Below, in pieces: positions 53,305 to 61,669 of a stretch of DNA of 64,000 nt (its first letter is position 1; every line of letters starts with the position of its first letter). The position numbers and the translations under genes are program-made. The stretch covers positions 3,926 to 67,925 of the forward strand of contig CALCDJ010000063.1 in the NCBI GenBank assembly GCA_937900135.1. The letters run 5' to 3'. The stretch comes from an uncultured Blautia sp. (lineage in GTDB: Bacteria > Bacillota > Clostridia > Lachnospirales > Lachnospiraceae). The notes below the pieces were generated by a model, which ran no database searches, was not told where the DNA came from, and saw only the letters and a program-made list of their open reading frames with translations.

Positions 53305-56121
53305 TTATTCAATGGGTGCTGTTTCAATAACAAATTTCACACTTCCATCCATATTTTCTGACTTTCCGCCAAAGGAATCATAGGCATTTTCTTCGGAACG
53401 AAGGGCATCCAGACGATCTAACACCTTCTGAAGTTCTTCTTCTACGGTATCCTGAAGTTTCTGGATTCCTTCTTTATAGAATTTTTCCTGACCTTCTTTT
53501 AATTCCTTACTTCCATCTGACAGTTCTTTGATGCCATCCTTTAACTGTTCGCTTCCATCAGAAAGGGTATCGGTTCCGTCTTTCAGTTTGCTGGTTCCAT
53601 CATGTAACTCCTGCGCTCCGCTGTTTAAAGCACCGCTGTTGGAAGAAAGGGTTCCCGCTCCTTCTGTGAGCTTACTGGTAGCGCCTTTGATGGAGGAGAT
53701 TCCGCTTACAATCTGGCTGCTTCCGGCTTCCAGAGTTCCTGCACCTTCTGTAAGTTTCGGACTGGATTGTTCCAGCTTGGATGCTCCGTCTGTAAGAAGT
53801 TTTCCAGATGATTTCAGGCTGGCTGCTCCGGAAACCAGTTTTTTAGAAGCTTCCTGGGCTGATGCGTAACCGCTCTGAAGCTGTTTGGAGGCTGCTTCCA
53901 GCTGTGCTGCGCCTGCCTGAAGTACCGGTGCATTCTCAATAAGAGCTCCGGCTCCGTCCATTAACTGAGGGACTGCCTGGCGAAGATTTTCTGCACCTGC
54001 CTGCATCTGACCTCCCTTTTCCATGAGTTCTTCCGCACCATCTATTAGGGAAGCGCTGCTTTCATTTACGGTATTCAAACCATCTGCAAGACTGTTGGCT
54101 CCATCAGAAAGAGCCTGTGCCCCGCCGCTTAACTGTGTGACACCGTCTTCCATCTTACCAAGACCGGAAGCAAGTGTTTCCACACCGGAAAGCGCCCCTT
54201 TTACAGTCTCTGCTCCCTGCTGTACACTGGCAGCTGTATTCTGAACTTCTCCCGCGCTTCCTGCCACACCAGCGAGTACCTCTGCCTGACCGGCCATATC
54301 CTCTGCAGCTCCCTGTGCGCTGTCCACTCCGCTCTGAATTACGCCTACGGCGCTTCCAATTGCTGCCTGAACTGCTGCTGCAGTCTCCTCATCCATGCCG
54401 GAGGTATCAATCTCCTGTAAAATATCCACTGCAGAGCTAACTGTGGAAAGACCCCCTGTCACAGCTGCCGCATCACCGCTCAAGGCCTGCCCTGCGCCAG
54501 CTGCCCCTTCCAAGGTACCGGAAAGATTGGACAACTGGCCAGATAAGGCTTCCATCTGGGAAGTAAGCTCTGCGCCGCTGCCTGAGAGAGTATCTACTGC
54601 GCCTTTTACCGTTTCAAGCCCCTGGCTTAACTCTCCTGCTGCTGCCGGAAGGGTAGCTGCCTGACTGGAAAGCTCCTCTCCGCCAGCTGCTGCTGATGCC
54701 ACGCCACTGGCATATGCCTTGGTTCCTGCTGCCAGTTCAGATACCCCCTGGGTATACTGGATGACTCCGTCAGCCACCTGATTGGTTCCGCTCTCATATG
54801 CCTTCAGACCATTTGTCAACGCTCCTGCGCCCTGGGCAAATGCAGACATTCCATCTGCCTCCTTGCGAATTCCCTCCACACTGCTTCCGATTCCATTTAC
54901 CAGCTGTCCGGTTCCTTCCACATACTGCTGTACCCCCTCGCCAAGGGTGGTTGCGCCATTGACGTAAGTTTTGACGCCTCCTGCAAGGGTGGTTGTTCCG
55001 TCCACATACTCCTTCACACCTCCGGTCAGAGTATTGACTCCATTGGCATAGGTGGAAAGGGCTCCTGTCAAAGTTCCCACACCGCCTGCGTACTCTGTCA
55101 CTCCGGCTGCCAGAGTATCTGCTCCTGCTGTATAGGTAGAAATACCTGATTGCAAAGCAGAAGCGCCATCATGAAGTTCAGACACACCGCTTGCCAGGGT
55201 TCCGATTCCATCATAAAATTCCTGGTATTTTTCATTCAGGGTATTTGCCCCGTCAGAAAGCTCTTTTGTTCCATCCACCAGCTTCAGACAGGAATCTGCA
55301 AGTTCATCCATAGCATCCTTTAATTCCTCGGTATCCCCAATGGAATCCAGATCCATTTCATTTAAAATATCAGGAATTCCCACTGTAAAGGTGGAACCAA
55401 GGGAAAAGTCGGTTACATCTGCCTCAACGGTGAAGCCAGAAGGAATATCCAGGCTTTCTTCTGTTTCCTCCTCCAGTTTTTCCAGATCCAGACTTTCCTT
55501 TAACCCTGGCATAGCATAACCAAATACCATGCTTCTGCTTCCATCAGAAGCCACCTTTCCATTATCCACTGTTACATTTTCAAAGTTTTCTGTTGGAAAA
55601 AACATTCCTGTAACCATGACAAAAGGCGCATAAACAGAAGTGGCTTTTCCATCTGTCTTTACCATATTTTTTTCATGATTGGTATAAGTAATCTGCATTT
55701 TTAAATGACCGCTTTTTCCAGCCATATCCTGTGGAGAAACAGGCGTTCCATCCAGTTCGTAGGTGATTTCCATGGAAACAGGAAGGGTTTTCTGTGTTTT
55801 TCCCTGATAGTAAATATCCTCTGTATCTGTATTCCAGGTAAGGTTTTCTCCGTTCTGTGTAAAAGTTTCTTCCCCTTTTACATTTTTGATATCCGAAAGC
55901 TGGGACACATCCTGTACTTCTTTACTTGCGCCGGAATTTTTCAGCCAGTCGGAAACGGTGATTTCAGAAGGGGTACCATCTGCCTGTGCATTGACGTATA
56001 CCGTTTCTTCCTTGGAGACTTCTGTTCCTGTTCCTGCGGCAAAAACGGCTGTGCTTCCCAGCATCATTGCCATCCCCGCTGCCAGAGTTGCTGTTGTTGC
56101 TTTCTTTCTATTTCTGTTCAT
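53305..56121 (-). CDS. Exported heptad-repeat (X-X-X-Leu-X-X-Gly) protein
   Basis: 938 residues. Signal peptide (MNRNRKKATTATLAAGMAMMLGSTAVFAAG, AxA cleavage near 28), an N-terminal beta-rich domain (30-280), then a very long array with Leu and Gly at fixed places (LASGVSELHDGASALQSG, TLTGGVKEYVDG, and so on) through most of 290-880, rich in Ser, Ala and Thr. No C-terminal membrane helix. Genes of this kind sit next to MMPL transporters in Firmicutes and recall the outer part of YhgE/Pip. Probably a surface or periplasm-like partner of the exporter that starts just upstream. Confidence 0.88.
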   Translation of the reverse strand: MNRNRKKATTATLAAGMAMMLGSTAVFAAGTGTEVSKEETVYVNAQADGTPSEITVSDWLKNSGASKEVQDVSQLSDIKNVKGEETFTQNGENLTWNTDTEDIYYQGKTQKTLPVSMEITYELDGTPVSPQDMAGKSGHLKMQITYTNHEKNMVKTDGKATSVYAPFVMVTGMFFPTENFENVTVDNGKVASDGSRSMVFGYAMPGLKESLDLEKLEEETEESLDIPSGFTVEADVTDFSLGSTFTVGIPDILNEMDLDSIGDTEELKDAMDELADSCLKLVDGTKELSDGANTLNEKYQEFYDGIGTLASGVSELHDGASALQSGISTYTAGADTLAAGVTEYAGGVGTLTGALSTYANGVNTLTGGVKEYVDGTTTLAGGVKTYVNGATTLGEGVQQYVEGTGQLVNGIGSSVEGIRKEADGMSAFAQGAGALTNGLKAYESGTNQVADGVIQYTQGVSELAAGTKAYASGVASAAAGGEELSSQAATLPAAAGELSQGLETVKGAVDTLSGSGAELTSQMEALSGQLSNLSGTLEGAAGAGQALSGDAAAVTGGLSTVSSAVDILQEIDTSGMDEETAAAVQAAIGSAVGVIQSGVDSAQGAAEDMAGQAEVLAGVAGSAGEVQNTAASVQQGAETVKGALSGVETLASGLGKMEDGVTQLSGGAQALSDGANSLADGLNTVNESSASLIDGAEELMEKGGQMQAGAENLRQAVPQLMDGAGALIENAPVLQAGAAQLEAASKQLQSGYASAQEASKKLVSGAASLKSSGKLLTDGASKLEQSSPKLTEGAGTLEAGSSQIVSGISSIKGATSKLTEGAGTLSSNSGALNSGAQELHDGTSKLKDGTDTLSDGSEQLKDGIKELSDGSKELKEGQEKFYKEGIQKLQDTVEEELQKVLDRLDALRSEENAYDSFGGKSENMDGSVKFVIETAPIE

Positions 56122-56124
56122 CTC

Positions 56125-58218
56125 TTATTTCTCCTTTCCTGACTTCTGTTTTTTTGCCGGTAAAAATCCAATGGAGGTTCTCACGATCAAAGGATCAAAA
56201 ATCATAAACATGGCGGGAAGTACCAGCAGTACCACTACTGTACTGATCACTGCACCTCTGGACAAAAGGGTACAAATGGCGCCGATCATATCTACCTGTG
56301 AATACATACCCACACCAAAGGTTGCTGCAAAGAAGCTGCATCCGCTGATGATAACTGATTTCATAGAGGTTTTATGTGCAATGGAGATAGCCTCTTTCTT
56401 TGTTTTGCCCAGATGACGCTCCTTCTGATAGCGGCTGGTCATGAGAATTGCATAATCCACTGTTGCTCCCAGCTGAATACTTCCAATTACAATGCTTGCC
56501 ACAAAGGGAAGGGTGATTCCCTGATAATAAGGAATGGCCATGTTTACAAAAATGGCAAATTCAATCACAGCCACCAGAATAAACGGCAGGGAAATGGATT
56601 TAAATACAATCATAATAATCACAAAAATAGCTGCAATGGAGAGAATGTTTACATTTTTCAGATCCACGTCGGTTACGTCCTGAAGGTCTCTCATCAATGG
56701 AGCCTCCCCAATTACCATGGAATCCTTACTCTGTGCTTTTACGATCTTCTGAATTTCGTCAATCTGTGCATTTACTTCCTCTGTTGCCGATGGATATTCG
56801 GAACAGATAAACTGAAGCTCATAATCCTCACTTTTCAGCATATCCCGAATATCGTTGGGAACCATGGATTCCGGAAAAGCCGGTCCGATAAAGGAATTCA
56901 GCCCAAGAGCCCATTTCACTCCGTCCACATTCTCGATCTCTTCCAAAAGCCGGGTCTTTTCCTTACTGTCCATTCCATTCTTCAGAAGCACCATATGTAC
57001 GGTATTCATCTGGAAATCATCCTGAAGTTTCTCATTGGCCACATTGCTTGGAAGGGAAGCCGGAAGGGACTTGTCAATATTATAGTAAATCTGTGTATGG
57101 TTGTTTCCGTAAATAGCCGGGAACAAAAGAAGCAGGAACACCACCAGCCATACCCGGTGATGTTTGGTAACAAAAGCAGAGGCCTTATCCATATTGGGGA
57201 GTAAGGTGCGATGCTTCGTTTTTTCAATGGCTTTGTCAAAGATCAGAATCATAGACGGCAACAGAGTGACACAACACAGCACGCCAATGAGTACACCCTT
57301 TGACATAACAATTCCAATATCCTTTCCAAGGGTAAAGGTCATAACACACAGGGCAATGAAACCGGCCACCGTAGTAATGGAACTTCCCACAACGGATTTA
57401 AAGGTGTTGGAAATGGCATGTGCCATAGCTCTTTCCTTCTCGCCTGGGAAACGCTTTTTGTTATCCTCGTAGGAATTCAAAAGGAAAATCGAATAATCCA
57501 TGGTTACGCCCAGTTGTAAAACTGCAGTCAAAGCCTTTGTAATATAAGATATTTCCCCCATAAAAATATTGCTTCCCAGATTATAAAGAATTGCCACGCC
57601 AATACTGATCATAAACAGCACCGGCACCACCAGAGAATCCATTGCCAGACACAGTACCAAAAGAGAAAGTACCGCTGCAATTACCACATAGATGGGCATT
57701 TCCTTCAGAGAAATATTTTTGATATCTGTTACTACGCCTGTCATACCACTGATAAAGCACTGTTTGGAAGCTAGCTTACGCATTTCACTCACTGCTTCCA
57801 TGGCCTCGTCAGAAGAAGTGGTATTATCAAACAGGGCGATCATCATTGTGGCATCTCCCTTAAAGAAGTTTTCCCGAAGATCCTTGGGAAGCATTTCCAC
57901 CGGAACATTTAAGTCCATCATACTGTCATACCACAATACCTCTTCCACATGAGGAACCTGCTGAAACTGCTCCTTCAAACTGGCAACATCCTTCAGTTCC
58001 ATGTCTTCCACAACTACCATGGAAAACGCGCCCATGCCAAATTCATCTACCATAATATCCTGGCCTTCTACGGTTTCCAGAGAATCCGGCAGGTAGCTTA
58101 AAATATCATAATTGATCCTGGTATTGGCGATGCCCCAGACAGAGGGAACCAGCAAAAGAATTCCAATCAGCAGGATCAATTTCCGATGCTTTGCGATCCA
58201 TTTACCTGTTTTAACCAT
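56125..58218 (-). CDS. MMPL/RND-family membrane exporter
   Basis: 697 residues with the repeated MMPL plan: helix 1 (about 13-30), a large outside loop, helices 180-340, second loop, helices 540-690. Seen: AVLQLGVTMDYSIFLLNSYEDNK (about 235) and GSIQLGATVDYAILMTSRYQKER (about 580), the paired Asp-Tyr proton-relay motifs. Such pumps export lipids, siderophores or peptides; the cargo here is unknown. Controlled with the TetR gene by shared operators. Confidence 0.92.
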   Translation of the reverse strand: MVKTGKWIAKHRKLILLIGILLLVPSVWGIANTRINYDILSYLPDSLETVEGQDIMVDEFGMGAFSMVVVEDMELKDVASLKEQFQQVPHVEEVLWYDSMMDLNVPVEMLPKDLRENFFKGDATMMIALFDNTTSSDEAMEAVSEMRKLASKQCFISGMTGVVTDIKNISLKEMPIYVVIAAVLSLLVLCLAMDSLVVPVLFMISIGVAILYNLGSNIFMGEISYITKALTAVLQLGVTMDYSIFLLNSYEDNKKRFPGEKERAMAHAISNTFKSVVGSSITTVAGFIALCVMTFTLGKDIGIVMSKGVLIGVLCCVTLLPSMILIFDKAIEKTKHRTLLPNMDKASAFVTKHHRVWLVVFLLLLFPAIYGNNHTQIYYNIDKSLPASLPSNVANEKLQDDFQMNTVHMVLLKNGMDSKEKTRLLEEIENVDGVKWALGLNSFIGPAFPESMVPNDIRDMLKSEDYELQFICSEYPSATEEVNAQIDEIQKIVKAQSKDSMVIGEAPLMRDLQDVTDVDLKNVNILSIAAIFVIIMIVFKSISLPFILVAVIEFAIFVNMAIPYYQGITLPFVASIVIGSIQLGATVDYAILMTSRYQKERHLGKTKKEAISIAHKTSMKSVIISGCSFFAATFGVGMYSQVDMIGAICTLLSRGAVISTVVVLLVLPAMFMIFDPLIVRTSIGFLPAKKQKSGKEK

Positions 58219-58248
58219 TGTATCCTCCTTGATCTGTCTATTATTTAA

Positions 58249-58261
58249 TGACCGTCAGTCA
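58249..58261. promoter_or_regulatory. TetR operator 1
   Basis: TGACCGTCAGTCA, pattern TGAC-N5-GTCA, between the mmpL promoter and start codon. Confidence 0.72.
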
Positions 58262-58278
58262 TTTTTACTATATGGAAG

Positions 58279-58307
58279 GTTATATACCAAAAATGACTAA
58301 TAGTCAA
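58279..58307 (-). promoter_or_regulatory. Promoter of mmpL and the heptad-repeat gene
   Basis: TTGACT (58302-58307), 17 bases, TATAAC (58279-58284), on the minus strand. Operator 2 lies on its -35. Confidence 0.78.
58294..58306. promoter_or_regulatory. TetR operator 2
   Basis: TGACTAATAGTCA, a perfect TGACT/AGTCA palindrome on the mmpL -35. Confidence 0.78.
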
Positions 58308-58366
58308 TACTAATTTTTCACTTTTGCTATTTTCAGCATTATTTTATTTCTGGCTGGATTCACATA

Positions 58367-58394
58367 TTGACTTATGGTCATTTTTTACTATAAT
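58367..58394 (+). promoter_or_regulatory. Promoter of the TetR gene
   Basis: TTGACT (58367-58372), 16 bases, TATAAT (58389-58394). Operator 3 overlaps its -35. Confidence 0.78.
58368..58380. promoter_or_regulatory. TetR operator 3
   Basis: TGACTTATGGTCA, the same TGAC-N5-GTCA pattern. Confidence 0.75.
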
Positions 58395-58431
58395 GGTACT
58401 ATAGGAAGTAACAGTCAGGCAGGTGAATCCA

Positions 58432-59040
58432 ATGGGAAAACTGGAATTTAATAAGAAAAAAAAGAAGGAAGCCCTGTTCCACACCGCATACGAATTGTTT
58501 ACCACCAAGGGAATTGCCAAAACAACCATTTCCGATATTGTGGATCGTGCCGGCGTGGCCAAGGGTACCTTCTATCTCTATTTTAATAATAAGGCAGATA
58601 TTCGGAACAAACTGATCTCCCACAAGACAGGAGAACTGTTTTATCAGGCTCATGAAGCGTTAAAGAAAACAGGACTGACCGAGTTTGATGAACAGCTAAT
58701 CTTTATTATTGATTTTATTCTGGATAAATTAGAAAAAGATCCCGCCCTTCTCCTTTTCATCTCCAAAAATCTCACCTGGGGCGTATTCAAAGGCGCCTTT
58801 GAAGAAAAAATGCCAGACGAGGATTATCATTTTTATCAATCCTACTTAGCGCTTCTTTCCAAAAACGGCTGCACCTATCAGAATCCGGAATTTATGCTGT
58901 TTACCATTATTGAACTGGTAGGCTCTACCTGTTACAGCTGCATCTTATATAAGCAGCCTGTTCCCATGTCTGAATTCCGTCCCTATCTTTATCGGGCGAT
59001 CAATGGAATTCTGAGCAGTTATCAGGTACCGGAGAAATGA
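58432..59040 (+). CDS. TetR-family regulator of the MMPL cassette
   Basis: 202 residues from ATG 58432 (MGKLEFNKKKKKEALF), after AGGTGA. Helix-turn-helix LFTTKGIAKTTISDIVDRAGVAKGTFYLYFNNKADI at about 20-55. The ligand domain has no recognisable specificity. Divergent from mmpL, with three common boxes between, so it most likely represses both itself and the pump. Confidence 0.93.
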   Translation: MGKLEFNKKKKKEALFHTAYELFTTKGIAKTTISDIVDRAGVAKGTFYLYFNNKADIRNKLISHKTGELFYQAHEALKKTGLTEFDEQLIFIIDFILDKLEKDPALLLFISKNLTWGVFKGAFEEKMPDEDYHFYQSYLALLSKNGCTYQNPEFMLFTIIELVGSTCYSCILYKQPVPMSEFRPYLYRAINGILSSYQVPEK

Positions 59041-59070
59041 CGTTCCTTTTCTGTAATTTTCATGGTATGC

Positions 59071-59098
59071 GCACACTTCCTTTTCTATGACATAAACT
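59071..59098 (+). promoter_or_regulatory. Candidate sigma-E promoter of cotJ
   Basis: GCACACT (59071-59077), 13 bases, CATAAACT (59091-59098). The -10 agrees with CATACAMT at 7 of 8; the -35 is weaker. Coat genes of the cotJ type are sigma-E genes in Bacillus. Confidence 0.45.
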
Positions 59099-59134
59099 AT
59101 AGAGAATCCCAATCCTAAAAGAAAGGAAGTATTT

Positions 59135-59449
59135 ATGGATTATAATCAGAGAAACGTTTCCTGCCGCCGTCCTTATCAGACTACCTGTGGCATGGGACGG
59201 CCATCTATGTCCTGCCACGCACCACAGGGACAGGAATCTTCACCTTCCTGTCCCTGCTTTCAGCAGCCTGACACTACCTGCAAAGAGAGCGATCCGCTGC
59301 TTCACGCAGATCATCTGCCCCTGGGCATGGCCTATGTGCCCTGCCAGAAATTTGACAATACCTTTCATCTGTGCGATGCACTTCATATGGGCACAATTTT
59401 CCCTGCCCTCTGTATGCCATTCTGTGGAAAGAGAGGTGGCTGTCGATGA
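59135..59449 (+). CDS. cotJA: Spore coat-associated protein CotJA
   Basis: 104 residues, Cys- and Pro-rich N-terminal half (SCRRPYQTTCGMGRPSMSCHAP), then the conserved LPLGMAYVPCQKFDNTFHLCDALHMGTIFP of CotJA. CotJA helps assemble CotJC in the inner coat. Start follows AAGGAAG. First gene of cotJABC; its stop overlaps the cotJB start. Confidence 0.94.
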   Translation: MDYNQRNVSCRRPYQTTCGMGRPSMSCHAPQGQESSPSCPCFQQPDTTCKESDPLLHADHLPLGMAYVPCQKFDNTFHLCDALHMGTIFPALCMPFCGKRGGCR

Positions 59450-59730
59450 TGTGTAACCCTTCCTCTTCTTCCAGAGAAGTCCTTCTCCGCGAAATTGATA
59501 AAGTCAGCTTTGCTGTGGACGATATTCTTCTTTATCTGGATACCCATCCCTGTGATAAAAAAGCCCTAGATTATTATAAGGAACATGTTGCCAAGCGGCG
59601 GCAGCTTATGCAGGAGTATGCCCAAGCCTACGGACCTCTCACCATTGACGATGGAGAGGCATCCTGTGAACAGAGCTGGAAATGGGCGCAACAACCCTTC
59701 CCGTGGGAACAGAAAGGAGGCTGTCGTTAA
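59446..59730 (+). CDS. cotJB: Spore coat protein CotJB
   Basis: 94 residues starting at ATGATG 59446, four bases into cotJA. Family motif LLREIDKVSFAVDDILLYLDTHPCDKKALDYY, then HVAKRRQLMQEYAQAYGPLTID. Works with CotJA and CotJC. The end contains AAAGGAGG, which serves the next gene. Confidence 0.94.
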   Translation: MMCNPSSSSREVLLREIDKVSFAVDDILLYLDTHPCDKKALDYYKEHVAKRRQLMQEYAQAYGPLTIDDGEASCEQSWKWAQQPFPWEQKGGCR

Positions 59731-59733
59731 GTT

Positions 59734-59921
59734 ATGTGGAATTATGAAAAACGACTTCAATACCCGGTTAATATCAAGATGACCAATCCCAAGCTGGCTC
59801 AGTTTATCATCAGTCAGTACGGCGGCCCGGATGGCGAGATTGCCGCTTCCATGCGTTATCTGTCTCAGCGGTTTACCATGCCCAACCGCATGGCCACTGC
59901 GGTACTCAACGATGTGGGTAC
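59734..59921 (+). pseudogene. cotJC: cotJC 5' part (manganese-catalase-like coat protein), interrupted
   Basis: Codons 1-62 and part of 63 of CotJC: MWNYEKRLQYPVNIK..., YGGPDGEIAASMRYLSQRF (helix A with the first metal Glu), up to LNDVGT. Beyond 59921 the frame runs into the inserted element as unrelated residues (CAEEMSYPLC...) and stops at 60111, giving a useless 125-residue product without most metal ligands. The matching remainder is at 63330-63780; see there. Confidence 0.93.
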
Positions 59922-59938
59922 CTGCGCAGAGGAAATGT
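59917..59938. other. attL: left end of the element
   Basis: Core GGTAC (59917-59921), then the arm CGCAGAGGAAATGT (59925-59938) belonging to the element. The left flank is cotJC codons. Confidence 0.82.
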
Positions 59939-59972
59939 CTTACCCCCTCTGCCAGACGAAGACTGACATACC

Positions 59973-60050
59973 AACAAACCCCGACAGGCTTCATTGGATT
60001 CCATCTCTCATGGTTTCCATACAGCCCGCCGGGGTTTGTTTTAATTTTTT
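59973..60050 (+). terminator. Terminator just inside the left end of the element
   Basis: AACAAACCCCG (59973-59983) pairs with CGGGGTTTGTT (60030-60040), then TTAATTTTTT. It would end cotJ transcription when the element is present, and overlaps the mscS stop. Confidence 0.65.
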
Positions 60051-60952
60051 ATATGCACATCCATCTGCGGATAGGGAATCACGATTCCCTTGGCATCAAA
60101 TTCCTCTTTGATTCTCTGGTTCAGGCGCCACTTCGCCGCCCAGTAGCTTTCTGTGGGTACCCAGACGCGAAAACCTACTATCACCGCGCTGTCTGCCAGT
60201 TCATCCACAAAAGCCACCATTTCTTCATTTTCCAGGGTATCCGGATCTTCCCGGATCAGTGTTTCCAGAATATTCTTGGCATCCTGAATGCTGGATTCAT
60301 AAGAAATTCCCACCTTAACCTCCAGCTTCCTCTGATCTCTGGCAGTCACATTGATGATAGTACTGTTGGAAAGAGTTCCATTGGGAATTACAATATGCTT
60401 GTTATCCATAGACAACAGAGTGGTATAACAGATTTCAATCTTGGATACCGTTCCCTCACAGCCATTCTGCTGATTCTGAATGATATAGTCTCCCACCTGG
60501 AAAGGCTTAAACAAAAGAAGCATCACTCCTCCAGCCACATTTGCAAGGCCGCCCTGAAGGGCAAGACCCACAGTCACACCGGCAGTTCCCAGAAGCGCTG
60601 CCACAGAAGACTCCTTCACACCGAAGCTGATACCAATGTTAAAGATCAGAAAGGCATACAGGAAAAACTTGGATAAAGAACCGGCAAACTGAACCACCCC
60701 TTTGTCTACATTGATTCTTTCCAGTGATCGCTTCAATACCTTAAGAAGCCATTTGATTACCTTTCCGCCTATATAAAAAGCAAGGATTGCCAGCACTACC
60801 TTGATCCCGAATTCCACCACGGTAGGAATCTGCTCCTGAAGGTACTCCTTGAAATTGGACATTCCGTAACTGAATTCCTTTACATTCTGCCCAAGATTTT
60901 CCATACCCATTTCACTGAGATTGGAATCTATTTTTTCCACTACTTCGTTCAT
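60041..60952 (-). CDS. mscS: Small-conductance mechanosensitive channel (MscS)
   Basis: 303 residues. Three membrane helices (about 30-50, 75-95, 95-125: TAGVTVGLALQGGLANVAGGVMLLLFKPFQVGDYI) with the pore helix and its Gly/Ala pattern, then the soluble vestibule domain. Opens on membrane tension to relieve osmotic shock. Within the element; role there unclear, possibly plain cargo. Confidence 0.93.
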   Translation of the reverse strand: MNEVVEKIDSNLSEMGMENLGQNVKEFSYGMSNFKEYLQEQIPTVVEFGIKVVLAILAFYIGGKVIKWLLKVLKRSLERINVDKGVVQFAGSLSKFFLYAFLIFNIGISFGVKESSVAALLGTAGVTVGLALQGGLANVAGGVMLLLFKPFQVGDYIIQNQQNGCEGTVSKIEICYTTLLSMDNKHIVIPNGTLSNSTIINVTARDQRKLEVKVGISYESSIQDAKNILETLIREDPDTLENEEMVAFVDELADSAVIVGFRVWVPTESYWAAKWRLNQRIKEEFDAKGIVIPYPQMDVHIKN

Positions 60953-61018
60953 TGCTTTCCTCTTTTCTCTGATGCTTTTTCTTCGTCTGTTTTCATTTTA
61001 GCATCTTTCGAGGATGAT

Positions 61019-61570
61019 TTACAGCACAAATTTGCGAAGTTTTCGTGCGAGAACCATGGCCAGACCAATTTTCACCAGGTCCGGAAGGATAAAGGGAATC
61101 ACACACCATCCCAGAACGGCAGCAAGTCCCACGCTTCCCGTGGTCTTCCCATACATATACATAAACCAGGCTGTTCCAAAGGCATAACATACCAAAAGTC
61201 CCAGAAGCATGGAACAGAGCTGTACCACCGGCTTCTTGCCAAAGGCTTTCTCCATCCCCCACATCACCAGCGCAGAGAACAAAAATCCCACAATATAACC
61301 TCCCGTGGTATTGGCCAGCACTCCAATTCCGCCTTTAAAGCCTGCAAAAACCGGAAGCCCCACAAGTCCCATCAGAATATATACCAAAACGGCAAGGGTT
61401 CCTCTCTTTCCTCCCAGAATCCCCACTGCCACAAAGACACCAAAGGTCTGCAGCGTAAAAGGGACTGCCAAGGGAATGGAAATCCAGGAACACACGGCCA
61501 TTAACACGGCAAAAAAGGCAATGTATACCATATCGTAGGTTTTACTTCTTGTAACTGCTGCTGTACTCAT
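61019..61570 (-). CDS. bioY: Biotin transporter BioY
   Basis: S-component that brings biotin into the cell, working with ECF modules. 183 residues, six helices; ARVGLPLA-type motifs seen as GLVGLPVFAGFKGGIGVLANTTGGYIVGF. Start follows AGGAGGAG. Preceded by two BirA boxes, so it is shut when biotin is plentiful. Its substrate feeds AccB. Curiously within the coat-gene element. Confidence 0.95.
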   Translation of the reverse strand: MSTAAVTRSKTYDMVYIAFFAVLMAVCSWISIPLAVPFTLQTFGVFVAVGILGGKRGTLAVLVYILMGLVGLPVFAGFKGGIGVLANTTGGYIVGFLFSALVMWGMEKAFGKKPVVQLCSMLLGLLVCYAFGTAWFMYMYGKTTGSVGLAAVLGWCVIPFILPDLVKIGLAMVLARKLRKFVL

Positions 61571-61585
61571 TGTAAGCTCCTCCTG

Positions 61586-61617
61586 TTGTAAACTTTTTTC
61601 ATCTAAGATGTTTACAA
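61586..61617. promoter_or_regulatory. BirA operator 1 of bioY
   Basis: TTGTAAAC-N16-GTTTACAA, perfect arms, between the -10 box and the bioY start codon. Confidence 0.88.
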
Positions 61618-61644
61618 TTTAACATAGCCCTCTTCAATTGTCAA
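61616..61644 (-). promoter_or_regulatory. Promoter of bioY
   Basis: TTGACA (61639-61644), 17 bases, TAAATT (61616-61621), on the minus strand. Confidence 0.7.
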
Positions 61645-61669
61645 CCTTTTATATTATTCAAGTTTACAA
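61638..61669. promoter_or_regulatory. BirA operator 2, overlapping the recombinase stop
   Basis: TTGTCAAC-N16-GTTTACAA, one mismatch in the arms; it covers the bioY -35 and the last codons of the recombinase gene. Confidence 0.72.

Noticed and set aside
53305..56121. Heptad array as a DNA repeat or CRISPR
   Set aside because: The repetition is at the amino-acid level (Leu/Gly spacing) with varied codons; no identical spacers or repeats.
59922..60111. Chimeric tail of the interrupted cotJC frame as a real protein end
   Set aside because: The residues after NDVGT are not conserved coat sequence and the frame runs over a terminator and the mscS 3' end.
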